From Humibacter ginsenosidimutans (GTDB lineage Bacteria > Actinomycetota > Actinomycetes > Actinomycetales > Microbacteriaceae), in contig NZ_CP042305.1 of NCBI RefSeq assembly GCF_007859675.1, positions 3,968,001 through 4,032,000 on the forward strand: a stretch of 64,000 nucleotides of DNA, in the 5' to 3' direction. Both the position numbers and the translations under genes were made by a program. The notes beneath the pieces are model-generated. The model did no database searches. It saw only the letters and a list, made by a program, of their open reading frames with translations, and was not told the DNA's origin. This document shows, piece by piece, positions 24,809-39,612 of this stretch. How positions within the stretch are numbered: position 1 is the first letter of the stretch; every line of letters starts with the position of its first letter.

Positions 24809-25649
24809 CGAATGCCTTTCGTCGGAATGCCTCGACCAGTGCGTCCTGCCAGTCTCGCATCGGCTCGAGTCCTGCCGCGGTCCAGGCGTCGTGTCCGAGC
24901 ACCGAGTACGCGGGGCGGGGCGCGGGGCGTACGAAGTCTGCACTGCTGACCGGGAGTACCCGTTCGGGGTCGAGCCCTGCAGCGTCGAAGGCCGCGCGGG
25001 CAAGGCCGAACCACGTGGTCTCACCGCCGGCCGTGCCGTGGTAGATGCCCGCGGGCGCATCGGAGTCCGCGAGTCTCACGAGCTGGGTGGCGAGATCTGC
25101 CGTCCAGGTCGGCTGTCCACGCTGGTCGTCGACGACGGTCACCGTCGGATGGGTGTCGGCCAGACGAAGCATCGTCTTCACGAAGTTCGGCCCGTGCTCG
25201 CCGTAGAGCCACGCCGTGCGCACGACGAAGGTGCCGTCGGGGTGGGCTGCGAGCGCGAGCTCTTCGCCGGCGGCCTTCGTGCGGCCGTATGCGTTGAGGG
25301 GATCGCGCGGCGCGTCTTCCGAATAGGGCGTGGCGGCGTTGCCTTGGAAGACGTAGTCGGTCGAGACGGTCACCAGGCGCGCGCCCGCCGATCGTGCGGC
25401 GACGGCGAGATTCTCGGTTCCGAGGGCATTGACGGCATATGCGACGTCTTCGTGTGACTCGGCGTCGTCGACCTTGGTATAGGCGGAGGCGTTGAACACC
25501 ACGTCGTAGCCGGTGACGGCCTCGCTGACGGAGGCGCGATCGGTGACGTCGAGGTCCGCTCGGGAGAGGGCCGTCACACGGCGACCGGAGAGAGCATGTT
25601 GCAGGTCGCGGCCGAGCATGCCCGATGCCCCGGTGACGAGATAGCGCAC
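24783..25649 (-). CDS. rfbD: dTDP-4-dehydrorhamnose reductase
   Basis: 288 residues, GTG start. Final NADPH-dependent step of dTDP-L-rhamnose synthesis. Rossmann motif GASGMLG at residues 7-13, STDYVF at 96-101 and catalytic Tyr121-x3-Lys125 are all present. It starts 4 bp after rfbB. RfbC and RfbA lie 7 kb away beyond a less GC-rich insert, so the four rhamnose genes are split into two operons on opposite strands. RmlD next to an LCP gene is also seen in Mycobacterium. Confidence 0.95.
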   Translation of the reverse strand: MRYLVTGASGMLGRDLQHALSGRRVTALSRADLDVTDRASVSEAVTGYDVVFNASAYTKVDDAESHEDVAYAVNALGTENLAVAARSAGARLVTVSTDYVFQGNAATPYSEDAPRDPLNAYGRTKAAGEELALAAHPDGTFVVRTAWLYGEHGPNFVKTMLRLADTHPTVTVVDDQRGQPTWTADLATQLVRLADSDAPAGIYHGTAGGETTWFGLARAAFDAAGLDPERVLPVSSADFVRPAPRPAYSVLGHDAWTAAGLEPMRDWQDALVEAFRRKAFDDNAAGDR

Positions 25650-25653
25650 CCTG

Positions 25654-27641
<1,988 letters not shown>

Positions 27642-27738
27642 CGTCACGACCTTAGTTCATGCCCATCGAGCATGAACGGTCCAGCAAGCGCCGAGCACTC
27701 ATGCTTCTCACCTCGAGACCTCCGTAGGATCGTCGATT

Positions 27739-28974
27739 GTGTTCAACTCAGCCAGTGAGAGAGATGGCGTGACTCGTCCCCGATTGCTCGTCGTGACATC
27801 GACCTACCCCGCACACGCTGGGGACGGAACCCCCGCGTTCGTACGAGACCTCGCACGTGAAGAATCGAAGACCTTCGATGTGATGGTGCTGGCTCCTCGC
27901 GTGGCAGGTGCACCCTCGCACGAACTAGACGGAGCCATCGAGACCGTGAGGTATGGCTACTTTCCTCGGCGCTGGGAGCGTCTCGCCGACGGCGCGATCA
28001 TCGAGAACCTCCGCGCTCGTCGCTCGAACTGGCTGCAGGTGGTCCCCTTCCTGGTGAGCCAATGGTCGGCCATGCGAAGGGCGCGACGCCGGTTCTCCCC
28101 GGATGTAGTTCACGTGCACTGGATAATTCCTCAAGGCGTGGTCGCCGATCTGGCGCTGCGGGGCGTGCCGCGTCTCATCACCACGCTTGGAGGAGACCTC
28201 TATGCGCTCAACGGTGCTGTGCTTCGACGACTCAAAGCCGCAGTCGTGACCCGTGCCTCTGAGATCACGGTTATGAACGACGAGATGCGCCGCATGGTCA
28301 TCGAACTGGGTGCTCGACCTGAGCGAGTGCAGGTCATGCCCATGGGCGTCGATACATCGATGATCGTAAGGAAGACTGGCGAATCTCAGCCCGCCGACTC
28401 CAATCCTTCGCTGCAACAGCAGGTCAAATTGCTGTTCGTGGGCCGGCTCGTGGAAAAGAAGGGCCTGGCCGTGCTGATCGAAGCTCTCGAGGGTCTCAGT
28501 GAAAAGACGTCTGAGAACGTTCGCTTGAAGGTCGTTGGGGATGGGCCCCTTCGCGGTGAGCTCGCACGCGCTGCAGAGAACCTTCGCGTTCCCGTTGACT
28601 TTGTCGGTCAGCTGGGCAGAGCACAATTGGCGTCGGCATATCAGGGGGCGGATATTGTGGTGACGCCAAGCGTTCCAGCGAGTTCGGGTGACAAGGACGG
28701 TCTCCCCGTCGCCATGCTCGAAGCAATGACAATGGGGCTGCCGGTGATCGCTTCCGATGTTCCGGGTATCAACGAAGTGGTCGTGGATGACGTGTCTGGT
28801 GTGCTGGTGCCCCCTGGCGACGTCCAGAGGCTTTCATTCGCAATCGAAAGGCTTGTGAACGACGACGCGCGCCGTGAACGCCTTGGTACTGGGGCAGCGA
28901 GAGCGAGTGAAGGATTTTTCAGTGACTGCGGTCGGCGCACGCTATGCAGCGTTGCTGCGCGAGATCCTCGATGA
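27739..28974 (+). CDS. Glycosyltransferase family 4, C-terminal frameshift
   Basis: 411 residues as written. GT-B glycosyltransferase: LLVVTSTYPAHAGDGTPAFV in the acceptor domain, LLFVGRLVEKKGLAVLIEAL starting the donor domain, then GDGPLRGEL and E-x7-E in DGLPVAMLEAMTMGLPVI. The last 20 residues look wrong. Shortening the T5 at 28915-28919 to T4 gives the family-typical ending FSVTAVGARYAALL... and a stop at 28999. Start: the GTG at 27739 follows a TAGGAT box by 8 nt (possible leaderless), while a GTG at 27769 has a GAGAGAG ribosome site; either is plausible. Less GC-rich than its flanks. Confidence 0.85.
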   Translation: MFNSASERDGVTRPRLLVVTSTYPAHAGDGTPAFVRDLAREESKTFDVMVLAPRVAGAPSHELDGAIETVRYGYFPRRWERLADGAIIENLRARRSNWLQVVPFLVSQWSAMRRARRRFSPDVVHVHWIIPQGVVADLALRGVPRLITTLGGDLYALNGAVLRRLKAAVVTRASEITVMNDEMRRMVIELGARPERVQVMPMGVDTSMIVRKTGESQPADSNPSLQQQVKLLFVGRLVEKKGLAVLIEALEGLSEKTSENVRLKVVGDGPLRGELARAAENLRVPVDFVGQLGRAQLASAYQGADIVVTPSVPASSGDKDGLPVAMLEAMTMGLPVIASDVPGINEVVVDDVSGVLVPPGDVQRLSFAIERLVNDDARRERLGTGAARASEGFFSDCGRRTLCSVAARDPR

Positions 28975-28995
28975 CTCGCGGCGGATCGAGGTCCG

Positions 28996-29094
28996 GTGAA
29001 ATCGCTCTGGGACATCACGTTCTCGCTGGAGATCTCGGTGTCCACGACATCATCGAACAGATATCGCAGCGGCAGCGATCGGGGTCGCCTGTGA
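28996..29094 (+). CDS. Possible 32-residue ORF coupled at both ends
   Basis: A GTG at 28996 overlaps the frame-corrected GT4 stop (GTGA), and its own TGA at 29092-29094 overlaps the GTG of the flippase-like gene (GTGA). The peptide starts MKSLWDITFSLEISV and then becomes Ser/Arg-rich. It has no recognisable family and could be coincidental, a leftover of another indel, or a coupling ORF that hands ribosomes from one gene to the next. Confidence 0.25.
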   Translation: MKSLWDITFSLEISVSTTSSNRYRSGSDRGRL

Positions 29095-30051
29095 CTGCCT
29101 TTTTGAGGTGGCTCAAACGGTACCGCGCACCCATCCAGGTGGTCTTTGGCGTGGTCGCCGTGGCGTTTCTCGTGTGGGCTGTGCTGTCCAACTGGAGTGA
29201 GATGGTCGAGGTCATCGGCTCGATGAGCCCGGTCTGGGTGCTTGTCTCGATAGCACTCGCTTACCTCGGAACGTTTGCGAACGCGCTGAGTTGGCGGTCG
29301 GTCGTGCACTCCTTTGGCGCGCGCATCGGAGTGTTCGCGGCCGCACGGATCACCTTCATCGCCCAAATCGGGAAGTACATTCCGGGCGGCGTTTGGCCGA
29401 TGGTGGCAGGAAGCCAGCTCGGTGGCCAGGCTGGGATCGCGAGTTCAACGATGGTCGTTTCGATGACCGTGCAATTGGCGGTGAGCCTGGTAGCCGCGGC
29501 GGTGATCTCCGTGGGCACTCTTCTGCTGGTGCCTTCGCTGGCCGTGACCTACTGGTGGGTCATCGTTTTGGTGATCTCATGCGGAATCGTGCTTCTCCTA
29601 CCCCCCCGTGATGCGGCGAATCCTTGCCTTCGCCTTTCGAATTTTCCGCAGACCGGACCTCGTGCCGGCTATTCGTGGTCGGCACCTTGGAAGTGCGATC
29701 GGTTGGGCTGTGGCCTCGTGGGCATTGTTCGGCCTGCATCTCTGTTCCCTGTTCTTCGCCCTTGGCCACCTGAACGCCTCGATCGTCATCCCCGCGATCT
29801 CGGGGTATGCCTTGTCGTGGGCGGTGGGCTTCCTCGCGGTCTTCGCGCCCGCGGGCGCCGGTGTGCGCGAGGCAATTCTCGTTCTGCTGTTTGCAGGTTC
29901 GATCGGGGGAGCAGACGTACTCGGCGTGGCCGTCGTAAGCCGGATGATTTTCATCCTCGTCGACGTGACGCTGTTCGGGAGCTCGGCGCTCTCCTGGCGA
30001 TTCTCGAATCGCAACAGGTCAGCGGAGCCTCGTCAGAGCGAAACGTCGTAA
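29091..30051 (+). pseudogene. Lysylphosphatidylglycerol synthase TM region/flippase-like protein, frameshifted
   Basis: Restored length about 319 residues, about eight transmembrane helices, matching the LPG_synthase_TM (UPF0104) family that often accompanies glycan genes. First frame: residues up to the C7 tract at 29601-29607, including GTFANALSWRSVVHSFG and IGKYIPGGVWPMVAGSQ. The rest (ILAFAFRIFRRPDLVPAI... VFAPAGAGVREAILV...) is in another frame to 30051. Six Cs instead of seven rejoins the protein. The G-x-R-E motif in the second half is typical. Start GTG 29091 is tentative. The end overlaps the convergent GT2 gene by 19 bp. Confidence 0.8.
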
Positions 30052-30980
30052 CGTTCCTGCTTTTGGAATTCAAGGGCGTCTTCATGGAGAACGCGATTGA
30101 TCCGCGTAAGGTCCGCCACGACGCCAATGGCGAATGACAGGAGCGCGGCGCTGATCGAAACCGTGCCGATGAGCAGAGACTGGATGTGCTGTCCCGGCTC
30201 GTGGGTCGAGATGACGACGATATAGCGGATGAATGGAATCGCGCCCGCAACGGTCAGAATCGCGCCAAGCCACGCGAAGACCAGGTACGGCCGATACATC
30301 ACGAACGCGCGCGCGATCGCGAGGCCGGACTGGAACATGTGCTGCCAGATGTTCTTGAAGAGCCGAGACTCCCGGGTCTTGGCATTGGTCGTGACGGGAA
30401 TGCTCGACACAGCGAGCCGCTTGTTACCCGCCTGGATAATGGTCTCCATGCAATAGCTGAACTTCGTCACGATGTTCAGTCGGATGAGAGAGTACTTGCT
30501 GTAGGCGCGAAAGCCGCTGGCGGCATCCGGGATCTTCGTTCCGGCCGCTTTGTTGACGGTCCAACTGCCGAAGCGTTGCATGAGCTTCTTGAACGGTGAG
30601 AAGTGCTCGATCGTCGCTGTTTGCCGGTCGGCGATGACGATGTCGGCCTCACCGCGCAGGATCGGCTGAACGAGGTCGCCGATGCGATCCTGCGGGTACT
30701 GGTTGTCACCGTCGGTGTTGACCACGATGTCTGCGCCGTGCAGCAACGCATAGTCGACACCGTCTTGGAACGAGCGGGCGAGCCCTTGATTGCGCGTGTG
30801 GCGCACGAAGTGTGTGACTCCATGCTCCTTCGCGATCTCGATCGTGCGGTCGCTAGAGCCGTCGTCGACCACGAGGATCTCGATGTCGTCGATGCCGTCG
30901 ATCTGTTTCGGGATGGTCGACAGCACCAAGGGCAGCGTCTCTTCTTCGTTCAGGCAGGGGATCTGAACGAACAGCTTCAT
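30033..30980 (-). CDS. GtrB-type GT2 (polyprenyl-phosphate sugar synthase)
   Basis: 315 residues. GT-A domain with FVQIPCLNEEETLPL at the N-terminus, VVDDGSSDRT at 37-46 and the VNTDGDNQYP metal motif near 90. Two C-terminal transmembrane helices (about 228-250 and 265-290) are followed by a charged tail. This architecture is that of GtrB/DPM1-like enzymes that load a sugar onto undecaprenyl-phosphate at the inner face for use by an outer GT-C enzyme. The membrane protein encoded just upstream on the same strand (31095-32573) is a fitting user. An AGGTGAG ribosome site precedes the ATG. Confidence 0.9.
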   Translation of the reverse strand: MKLFVQIPCLNEEETLPLVLSTIPKQIDGIDDIEILVVDDGSSDRTIEIAKEHGVTHFVRHTRNQGLARSFQDGVDYALLHGADIVVNTDGDNQYPQDRIGDLVQPILRGEADIVIADRQTATIEHFSPFKKLMQRFGSWTVNKAAGTKIPDAASGFRAYSKYSLIRLNIVTKFSYCMETIIQAGNKRLAVSSIPVTTNAKTRESRLFKNIWQHMFQSGLAIARAFVMYRPYLVFAWLGAILTVAGAIPFIRYIVVISTHEPGQHIQSLLIGTVSISAALLSFAIGVVADLTRINRVLHEDALEFQKQERYDVSL

Positions 30981-31041
30981 GTGGGCTCACCTCGGGTCGG
31001 ATTGGGCTGTCGGCGCCGGTGCGACGGCGCAAACCCAATCC

Positions 31042-31047
31042 ACCATA
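31042..31047 (-). promoter_or_regulatory. Putative -10 box of the GtrB-type gene
   Basis: TATGGT on the minus strand, about 62 nt before the ATG at 30980. Confidence 0.35.
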
Positions 31048-31094
31048 GGGCATGCCGACTCTCAGGATGCTGCGTGCGGTATGAGGGCTGCTGA

Positions 31095-32573
31095 TCAGCC
31101 TCCGATGAGCAGCTTGTTCGCTACAGCGTGCAGGAATCGCGTGAAGTCGACGAGCGGTCCACCGGCCGCGTACCACGCGTCGTCAGCGGAGGCGAAGTAC
31201 GTGAGGGCGCCGGCACCCTGGGTCATCGCAATGACGAGGGCGATGACCACGATCACTTTCAACGTCGCCGGTCGAGCATACAAGGCGTCCAGTGCTCGAG
31301 CCAGAACCATCCCCGCGCAGCAGATGGCGAGCGGGAGGAAGGGAAGCAAATAGCGCCCTTGAACGCCAACCGGCACGTTCATCTTGTCGAAGTCGGAAAG
31401 GTTGACGGCGAACAGTGCAGCGACGTACACGGCGACGGCCACGAAGGGCACAAGCATTCCTCGGCGGCGGAGCAACCAGCCGATACCGATGGCCAGCAGG
31501 AAGATCGTGATTGCCGCAGCCAGGTCGATGAGTGCGGCCGTGGCCGCGCTTCCGAGAGTTGCGTGCGTGCTGGTGCCGACATAGCGCAGGGACCAGAGGT
31601 TTCCAGGGATCCAGTCTTGAAACAGGTAATAGAGAACTCGTCCGGGCGACGGGCTGGCACCCGAGAACTGATGCTCCAGTGCGTAATTGCGTCCCCAGGG
31701 GCCATAGGACAGGCAGAACGACACTGGGTGCAGCTTGGCGCAGTCCGGTTGCGGTGAGCGGAAGAGCAGAAGATTCACGACATAGCGCTCGACGAACAAC
31801 GCGACGCCGATCAAGGCGGCGGCACCCCAGATCCAGAACCGCGGAGTCCCATAGCCCCAGCTGAAGCGGACAGTGCGTCGGCGCGTACGAATGATGAGAA
31901 CAATAAGGAGGAGAACCGCCGTGCCCACGAAGACCGGTAGAAAGGTGTATTTGGTGAGGGAACCGAAGCATCCGACTGCAGCGATGGCGAGCAGATCCGG
32001 GAATCGTAGTTCGGCGGCCTTCCAGATTCTGACTGCCTGCCACAAGAAGAGCGCGGTGAAGAGAATGGTGAGCGAGTCGTAGTTGACCGTGGCTGCGACG
32101 GCCGACGTGATCGGCACTGCGGCGAAAACCGCGAGGCTCACGTTCGCGATCGCCTTCGACGCCCCGAGTTCGATGATGAGCGACCGGAACCAGATGAACG
32201 ACGCGCTCAGGAAGGCGACCGAGCACAACCGCGCGACCACCAACTGGGCTCGCGCGTCTCCGCCCAGCGCCTGTACGAGCCGCACGGGGAAGCTGACGAT
32301 GTAGTGGTACAGATACGAACCGGTGCGACTGATGTCACCGAGGCCCTTGTACTTGTTGCCTTGATCGATGAACGGCAGCCACTGGTGCGTGTACACCTGC
32401 ACGATGCCGAAGTGATAGTCCTCGTCGTAGAGGAAGTGATCTGCTCCGGCGACGGCGAGCAGGGTGGCGCTGAGCGCGAAGACGCCCACGATGATGCCGA
32501 AGCACCACCAGCTGGCCAATGCACGCTGCACGGCGGTCGACGCGCGGTCGACGGCAGTGGTGAAGGTGGACAC
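31095..32573 (-). CDS. DUF2142-like/GT-C polytopic membrane protein
   Basis: 492 residues with about 11-12 transmembrane helices. An early outer loop has FLYDEDYHFG, an acidic pair suited to GT-C catalysis, and the late segment GVQGRYLLPFLPLAICC is typical of DUF2142-like and related membrane glycosyltransferases. It probably transfers a sugar from polyprenyl-phosphate outside the membrane, with the donor made by the GtrB-type enzyme 114 bp downstream. The GTG at 32573 is preferred over a TTG at 32597 because TGGAG lies 5 nt before it. A TAAGCT box is at 32628-32633. Confidence 0.72.
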   Translation of the reverse strand: MSTFTTAVDRASTAVQRALASWWCFGIIVGVFALSATLLAVAGADHFLYDEDYHFGIVQVYTHQWLPFIDQGNKYKGLGDISRTGSYLYHYIVSFPVRLVQALGGDARAQLVVARLCSVAFLSASFIWFRSLIIELGASKAIANVSLAVFAAVPITSAVAATVNYDSLTILFTALFLWQAVRIWKAAELRFPDLLAIAAVGCFGSLTKYTFLPVFVGTAVLLLIVLIIRTRRRTVRFSWGYGTPRFWIWGAAALIGVALFVERYVVNLLLFRSPQPDCAKLHPVSFCLSYGPWGRNYALEHQFSGASPSPGRVLYYLFQDWIPGNLWSLRYVGTSTHATLGSAATAALIDLAAAITIFLLAIGIGWLLRRRGMLVPFVAVAVYVAALFAVNLSDFDKMNVPVGVQGRYLLPFLPLAICCAGMVLARALDALYARPATLKVIVVIALVIAMTQGAGALTYFASADDAWYAAGGPLVDFTRFLHAVANKLLIGG

Positions 32574-32627
32574 GCGGGCTCCAGGATTGATCGACAACGA
32601 GTGGCAGATCGGGTTGCCACCCGCACG

Positions 32628-32633
32628 AGCTTA
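32628..32633 (-). promoter_or_regulatory. Putative -10 box of the DUF2142-like gene
   Basis: TAAGCT on the minus strand, 54 nt before the GTG at 32573. Confidence 0.35.
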
Positions 32634-32708
32634 GCCACGCACTTATGGCAGAGCGGTGAGCGTTCTCGTGTGCGGCCACGCGGCGATGGGGTGCGCCGGC
32701 CCGGTTGC

Positions 32709-32714
32709 TAAACT
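32709..32714 (+). promoter_or_regulatory. Putative -10 box of rfbC (leaderless arrangement)
   Basis: TAAACT lies 6 nt before the GTG at 32721; this spacing favours that GTG over the adjacent one at 32718. Confidence 0.45.
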
Positions 32715-32720
32715 CCCGTG

Positions 32721-33329
32721 GTGCAGATTCGCGAATTGTCGGTGCCCGATGCGTACGAGATCACCCCGGTGCAGCACCGCGACGATCGCGGCGTGTTCCT
32801 CGAGTGGTACCGGTTCGACCGGCTCGAAGAGGCGGTGGGACACTCGTTGAATCTGCGCCAGGGCAACACGTCGGTGTCGCGGCGCGGGTCGGTGCGCGGC
32901 ATCCATTTCGCGGATGTTCCGCCGAGCCAGGCGAAGTACGTCACGTGCACGCGCGGCGCCGTGCTCGACTTCGCGATCGACATCCGCGTGGGCTCGCCCA
33001 CCTTCGGCAGCTGGGACACCGTGCTGCTCGACGATGTCGACCGCAGGGCGATCTATGTGGCGGAGGGCCTGGGACACTGCTTCGTCGCGCTCAGCGATGA
33101 CGCAACGGTGAGCTATCTCGTGACCGACGTCTACAACCCTGGTCGTGAGCACGGAATCAATCCACTCGATCCCGACCTTGCGCTCCGATTCCCGCTCTCT
33201 GCTGAGGAGCTGTTGCTCTCGCCGAAAGACACGGATGCGCCGAACCTGGCGGCAGCCCGAGAACAGGGTCTGCTGCCCGACTACGAGACCGCGCGGGCGT
33301 TCTACGCCTCGCTGAACGGAGCGAACTGA
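32721..33329 (+). CDS. rfbC: dTDP-4-dehydrorhamnose 3,5-epimerase
   Basis: 202 residues. Cupin-fold epimerase of the dTDP-L-rhamnose pathway. The catalytic histidine sits in [10 protein letters not shown] (about 55-64), the KYVTC strand follows, and the tyrosine/His-containing [10 protein letters not shown] strand is intact. Two adjacent GTGs (32718 and 32721) could start it; the second has ideal spacing from the TAAACT box. rfbA follows after 1 bp, so the two are one operon. Composition returns here to the high GC of the rest of the window. Confidence 0.95.
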   Translation: MQIRELSVPDAYEITPVQHRDDRGVFLEWYRFDRLEEAVGHSLNLRQGNTSVSRRGSVRGIHFADVPPSQAKYVTCTRGAVLDFAIDIRVGSPTFGSWDTVLLDDVDRRAIYVAEGLGHCFVALSDDATVSYLVTDVYNPGREHGINPLDPDLALRFPLSAEELLLSPKDTDAPNLAAAREQGLLPDYETARAFYASLNGAN

Positions 33330-33330
33330 G

Positions 33331-34197
33331 ATGCGCGGCATCATCCTCGCCGGCGGATCCGGCACGCGGCTGTGGCCGATCACCAAGGGCATCTCGAAGC
33401 AGCTGATGCCCATCTATGACAAGCCGATGATCTACTACCCGTTGTCGACGCTGATGATGGCCGGCATCCGCGAGATCCTCATCATCACGACGCCGGAGTA
33501 CAACGAGCAGTTCCGCGCGCTGCTGGGCGACGGGTCCGCGCTCGGCATCCGCCTGGAGTACGCGGTGCAGCCGTCGCCGGACGGTCTCGCGCAGGCGTTC
33601 ATCATCGGTGAGGAGTTCATCGGCGATGAGTCCGTGGCGCTGGTGCTCGGCGACAACATCTTTCACGGAACCGGCCTCGGCACCGCGCTGCGACACGTCA
33701 CCGACGGTGAGGGGGCGACGATCTTCGCCTATCACGTGAGCAACCCGCGGGCCTACGGTGTCGTCGAGTTCGACGATGACCTGAAGGCGGTGTCCATCGA
33801 GGAGAAGCCGACGCAGCCCAAGAGCAACTATGCGGTGCCGGGTCTCTATTTCTACGACAACGACGTCGTCGGGATCGCGAAGACGATCGAACCGAGTGCC
33901 CGCGGTGAACTCGAGATCTCCACGGTGAACGAGCGATACCTGTCGGCGGGCACGCTCAACGTGCAGGTGCTGGACCGGGGGACGGCGTGGCTCGACACGG
34001 GCACCTTCGAGTCGATGATGCAGGCGTCGGAGTACGTGCGGGTCATCGAGGATCGCCAGGGCACGAAGATCGGCTGCATCGAGGAGATCGCCTGGCGTGC
34101 CGGGTGGATCGACACCGACCAGCTTCGCCAGCTCGCCGCGCCTCTCGTCAAGAGCGGCTACGGCGCTTATCTGGAGCGACTCGTCGACGCAGACTGA
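33331..34197 (+). CDS. rfbA: Glucose-1-phosphate thymidylyltransferase
   Basis: 288 residues. First step of dTDP-rhamnose synthesis (dTTP + Glc-1-P). The nucleotide-binding loop GGSGTRLWP is at 8-16 with [15 protein letters not shown] just after, LGDNIFHG carries the metal-binding Asp, and [18 protein letters not shown] and [10 protein letters not shown] are the usual sugar-binding segments. Length is normal. It converges with the GlfT2-like gene across 9 bp. Confidence 0.97.
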   Translation: MRGIILAGGSGTRLWPITKGISKQLMPIYDKPMIYYPLSTLMMAGIREILIITTPEYNEQFRALLGDGSALGIRLEYAVQPSPDGLAQAFIIGEEFIGDESVALVLGDNIFHGTGLGTALRHVTDGEGATIFAYHVSNPRAYGVVEFDDDLKAVSIEEKPTQPKSNYAVPGLYFYDNDVVGIAKTIEPSARGELEISTVNERYLSAGTLNVQVLDRGTAWLDTGTFESMMQASEYVRVIEDRQGTKIGCIEEIAWRAGWIDTDQLRQLAAPLVKSGYGAYLERLVDAD

Positions 34198-34206
34198 ACG
34201 TTCTCC

Positions 34207-36234
34207 TCAGCGCTGAGTCGACTCGATGGTCTGCTTCCACCTGCGCAACGACGTGATCTCCGGCAGGGCTGCGCGGTACTGCGCGCGCAGCCTGTCCCAC
34301 TCGCGGCGGTAGCGGCGGTTGAGACGGATGGATTCCATCAGCAGTGAGCGGAACTTCTTCGGGTCGCGAATGTGCCAGGTGGCGCCGGAGCCCTCCGCGT
34401 TCGACACGAGCACGCTGTCCCAGTTCGGTACCTCGAACCAACGGGCATCCTGATACGCCAAGTGTCCCTTGGGCACGCTCACATCGCTGGTGACCTTGCG
34501 GCTGTGCCTGGAGACCTGACCGAGCAGCCAGAAGGCGAACCCGACGCCGTGCGGGCCGGGGTCGATGACCCGGTCGGTCAGCTCCTTGTTCTCCCTGGCG
34601 GGGAAGTGCGGAATCTCGGCGGATGCCTTCACGAGCGTGGCCTCGGTGAATCCGGCACCCATCGCGCGCACCCTGGGCAGTCTGTCGACCATGTCCGTGT
34701 GCAGCTGATCGGGCCCCTCGAACACGTTGCGGATGGCCGCCATGCGCATCGCGATCGTGTAATAGTCCATCGTCAGCAGGTTCTTCACGTCGCTGGCCAG
34801 CATCGAGCGCCACAGACGGCCGCCCCGCTTCTCCGGGGAGTGCAGCAGCGCGGCGATCAGCCGGTTGCGCTCGTGGAAGAACGCCTGCCAGTCGTGGGTG
34901 TCGTCTTTGTCGACCCACGACACGTGCCACACGGCAGCGCCCGGAAGGCTGACCGTGTTGTAGCCGTGCTCGCGGGCGCGCAGGGAGTATTCCGCGTCAT
35001 CCCACTTGATGAAGACCGGGAGGGAGGCGCCGATCTCCTTGATGACCTGCACGGGGATGAGGCACATCCACCAGCCGTTGTAGTCCACGTCGTAGCGCCG
35101 GTGCATCCATTGCGTCTGGCGCAGGTTCGCGGTGCCGAAGTCGTGCCGCTCGGGCGTGAACGGCCCCCACATGAACGACGACCACTTGATGCCCTCGGCG
35201 AAGGCATGCAACTGCGCCTTGTCGTACATGTCGAACATGTGCCCGCCGACGATCGTCGGCGTGTGGCAGTAGTTCGCGAACGTGACGGCGCGACGAATGC
35301 TCTCCGGCTCGATCTCGACGTCGTCGTCGAGCAGGATGATGTAGCCCGACGTGCCCGCCTCGACGGTTTCGAGCATCCCACGGGAGAAACCGCCGGAGCC
35401 GCCGATGTTGGCCTGCTCGATGAGCTTCAGCTTGCCGTCGAGGGCGTCGACCGCCGTCTGGTAGCCGGGGTTGTCGGCGATGCGCTCGCTGCCCTGGTCG
35501 ATGACCTGCACCCGGTCGAGCACCGCAAGCGCTTCTTTGTCATTGCCGATGGTCGCGAGCAGCCTGGTGCAGTAGTCACCGCGGTTGAGGGTGGTGATCG
35601 AGACCGTGGCATTGTCATCGGCTCGCTTCGGGGTGCCGTCCGGCGCGATCCAGTCGGCCTGCACCAACTCGAGGGCGCCGTCGCCGGCGATGAGATCGAA
35701 CCAGAGCCATCCGCCGTCCAAGAAGCTGGTGAGCGGAATCGTGAAGGTCGAGACGGTCTGTCCCTCGACAGCGACACCGTCGACGCGTTGCACGACGGCT
35801 CGAGCGTTGGAGCGATAGACCACGATGCGTCCGGTGCCCGTCGTCTGCACACGCAGCTCCACAGACTCCAGCGACGTCCACGACTTCCAGTAGCTGGCCG
35901 GGAACGCGTTGAAGTAGGTGCCGAGGGATGTCGACTTGTACGACGGGATGCGCAGCCCGCGTCGCCCACGCAGCCAGCCGAGCCCGTTGCGGTCCGTCAG
36001 GCGTGCCGCGCGCTTGGGCTGCTGCACGGCCACGACTCCGCGCATGCGGGCGAGGCGCTCCTCGCTGGTCTCCTCCCGCCCCGACCACGACCACACCTCG
36101 GGGTCGAGGAAGAGCGGCAGAGCCTGCGGGTCACCGCTCTCGGGAAAGATGACTCGTTGCAGCACCGTCGCCTCGTCGGCGGCGATGCCGTCGACGGCAT
36201 CCGGGGTCTCAGCGGTGTCGGCGCGACGTGCCAT
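34207..36234 (-). CDS. glfT2: Galactofuranosyltransferase GlfT2-like
   Basis: 675 residues; the mycobacterial GlfT2 is about 637. GlfT2 polymerises alternating beta-1,5/1,6 galactofuranose from UDP-Galf on a lipid-linked primer at the inner membrane face. An N-terminal beta-rich domain (about 1-205) precedes the GT-A domain: TTLNRGDYC, the metal motif LLDDDVE with Asp303-305, IKWDDAEYSLRAREHGY at 409-425 with the catalytic Asp pair, and the histidine in PGAAVWHVSWVDKDD (about 431-445). These are nearly the residues known in the M. tuberculosis enzyme. The C-terminal helical region is present. Glf is encoded 3 bp upstream and supplies UDP-Galf. Confidence 0.92.
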   Translation of the reverse strand: MARRADTAETPDAVDGIAADEATVLQRVIFPESGDPQALPLFLDPEVWSWSGREETSEERLARMRGVVAVQQPKRAARLTDRNGLGWLRGRRGLRIPSYKSTSLGTYFNAFPASYWKSWTSLESVELRVQTTGTGRIVVYRSNARAVVQRVDGVAVEGQTVSTFTIPLTSFLDGGWLWFDLIAGDGALELVQADWIAPDGTPKRADDNATVSITTLNRGDYCTRLLATIGNDKEALAVLDRVQVIDQGSERIADNPGYQTAVDALDGKLKLIEQANIGGSGGFSRGMLETVEAGTSGYIILLDDDVEIEPESIRRAVTFANYCHTPTIVGGHMFDMYDKAQLHAFAEGIKWSSFMWGPFTPERHDFGTANLRQTQWMHRRYDVDYNGWWMCLIPVQVIKEIGASLPVFIKWDDAEYSLRAREHGYNTVSLPGAAVWHVSWVDKDDTHDWQAFFHERNRLIAALLHSPEKRGGRLWRSMLASDVKNLLTMDYYTIAMRMAAIRNVFEGPDQLHTDMVDRLPRVRAMGAGFTEATLVKASAEIPHFPARENKELTDRVIDPGPHGVGFAFWLLGQVSRHSRKVTSDVSVPKGHLAYQDARWFEVPNWDSVLVSNAEGSGATWHIRDPKKFRSLLMESIRLNRRYRREWDRLRAQYRAALPEITSLRRWKQTIESTQR

Positions 36235-36237
36235 GGG

Positions 36238-39596
<3,359 letters not shown>

Positions 39597-39612
39597 GCAC
39601 CTTCAGCGCCGA

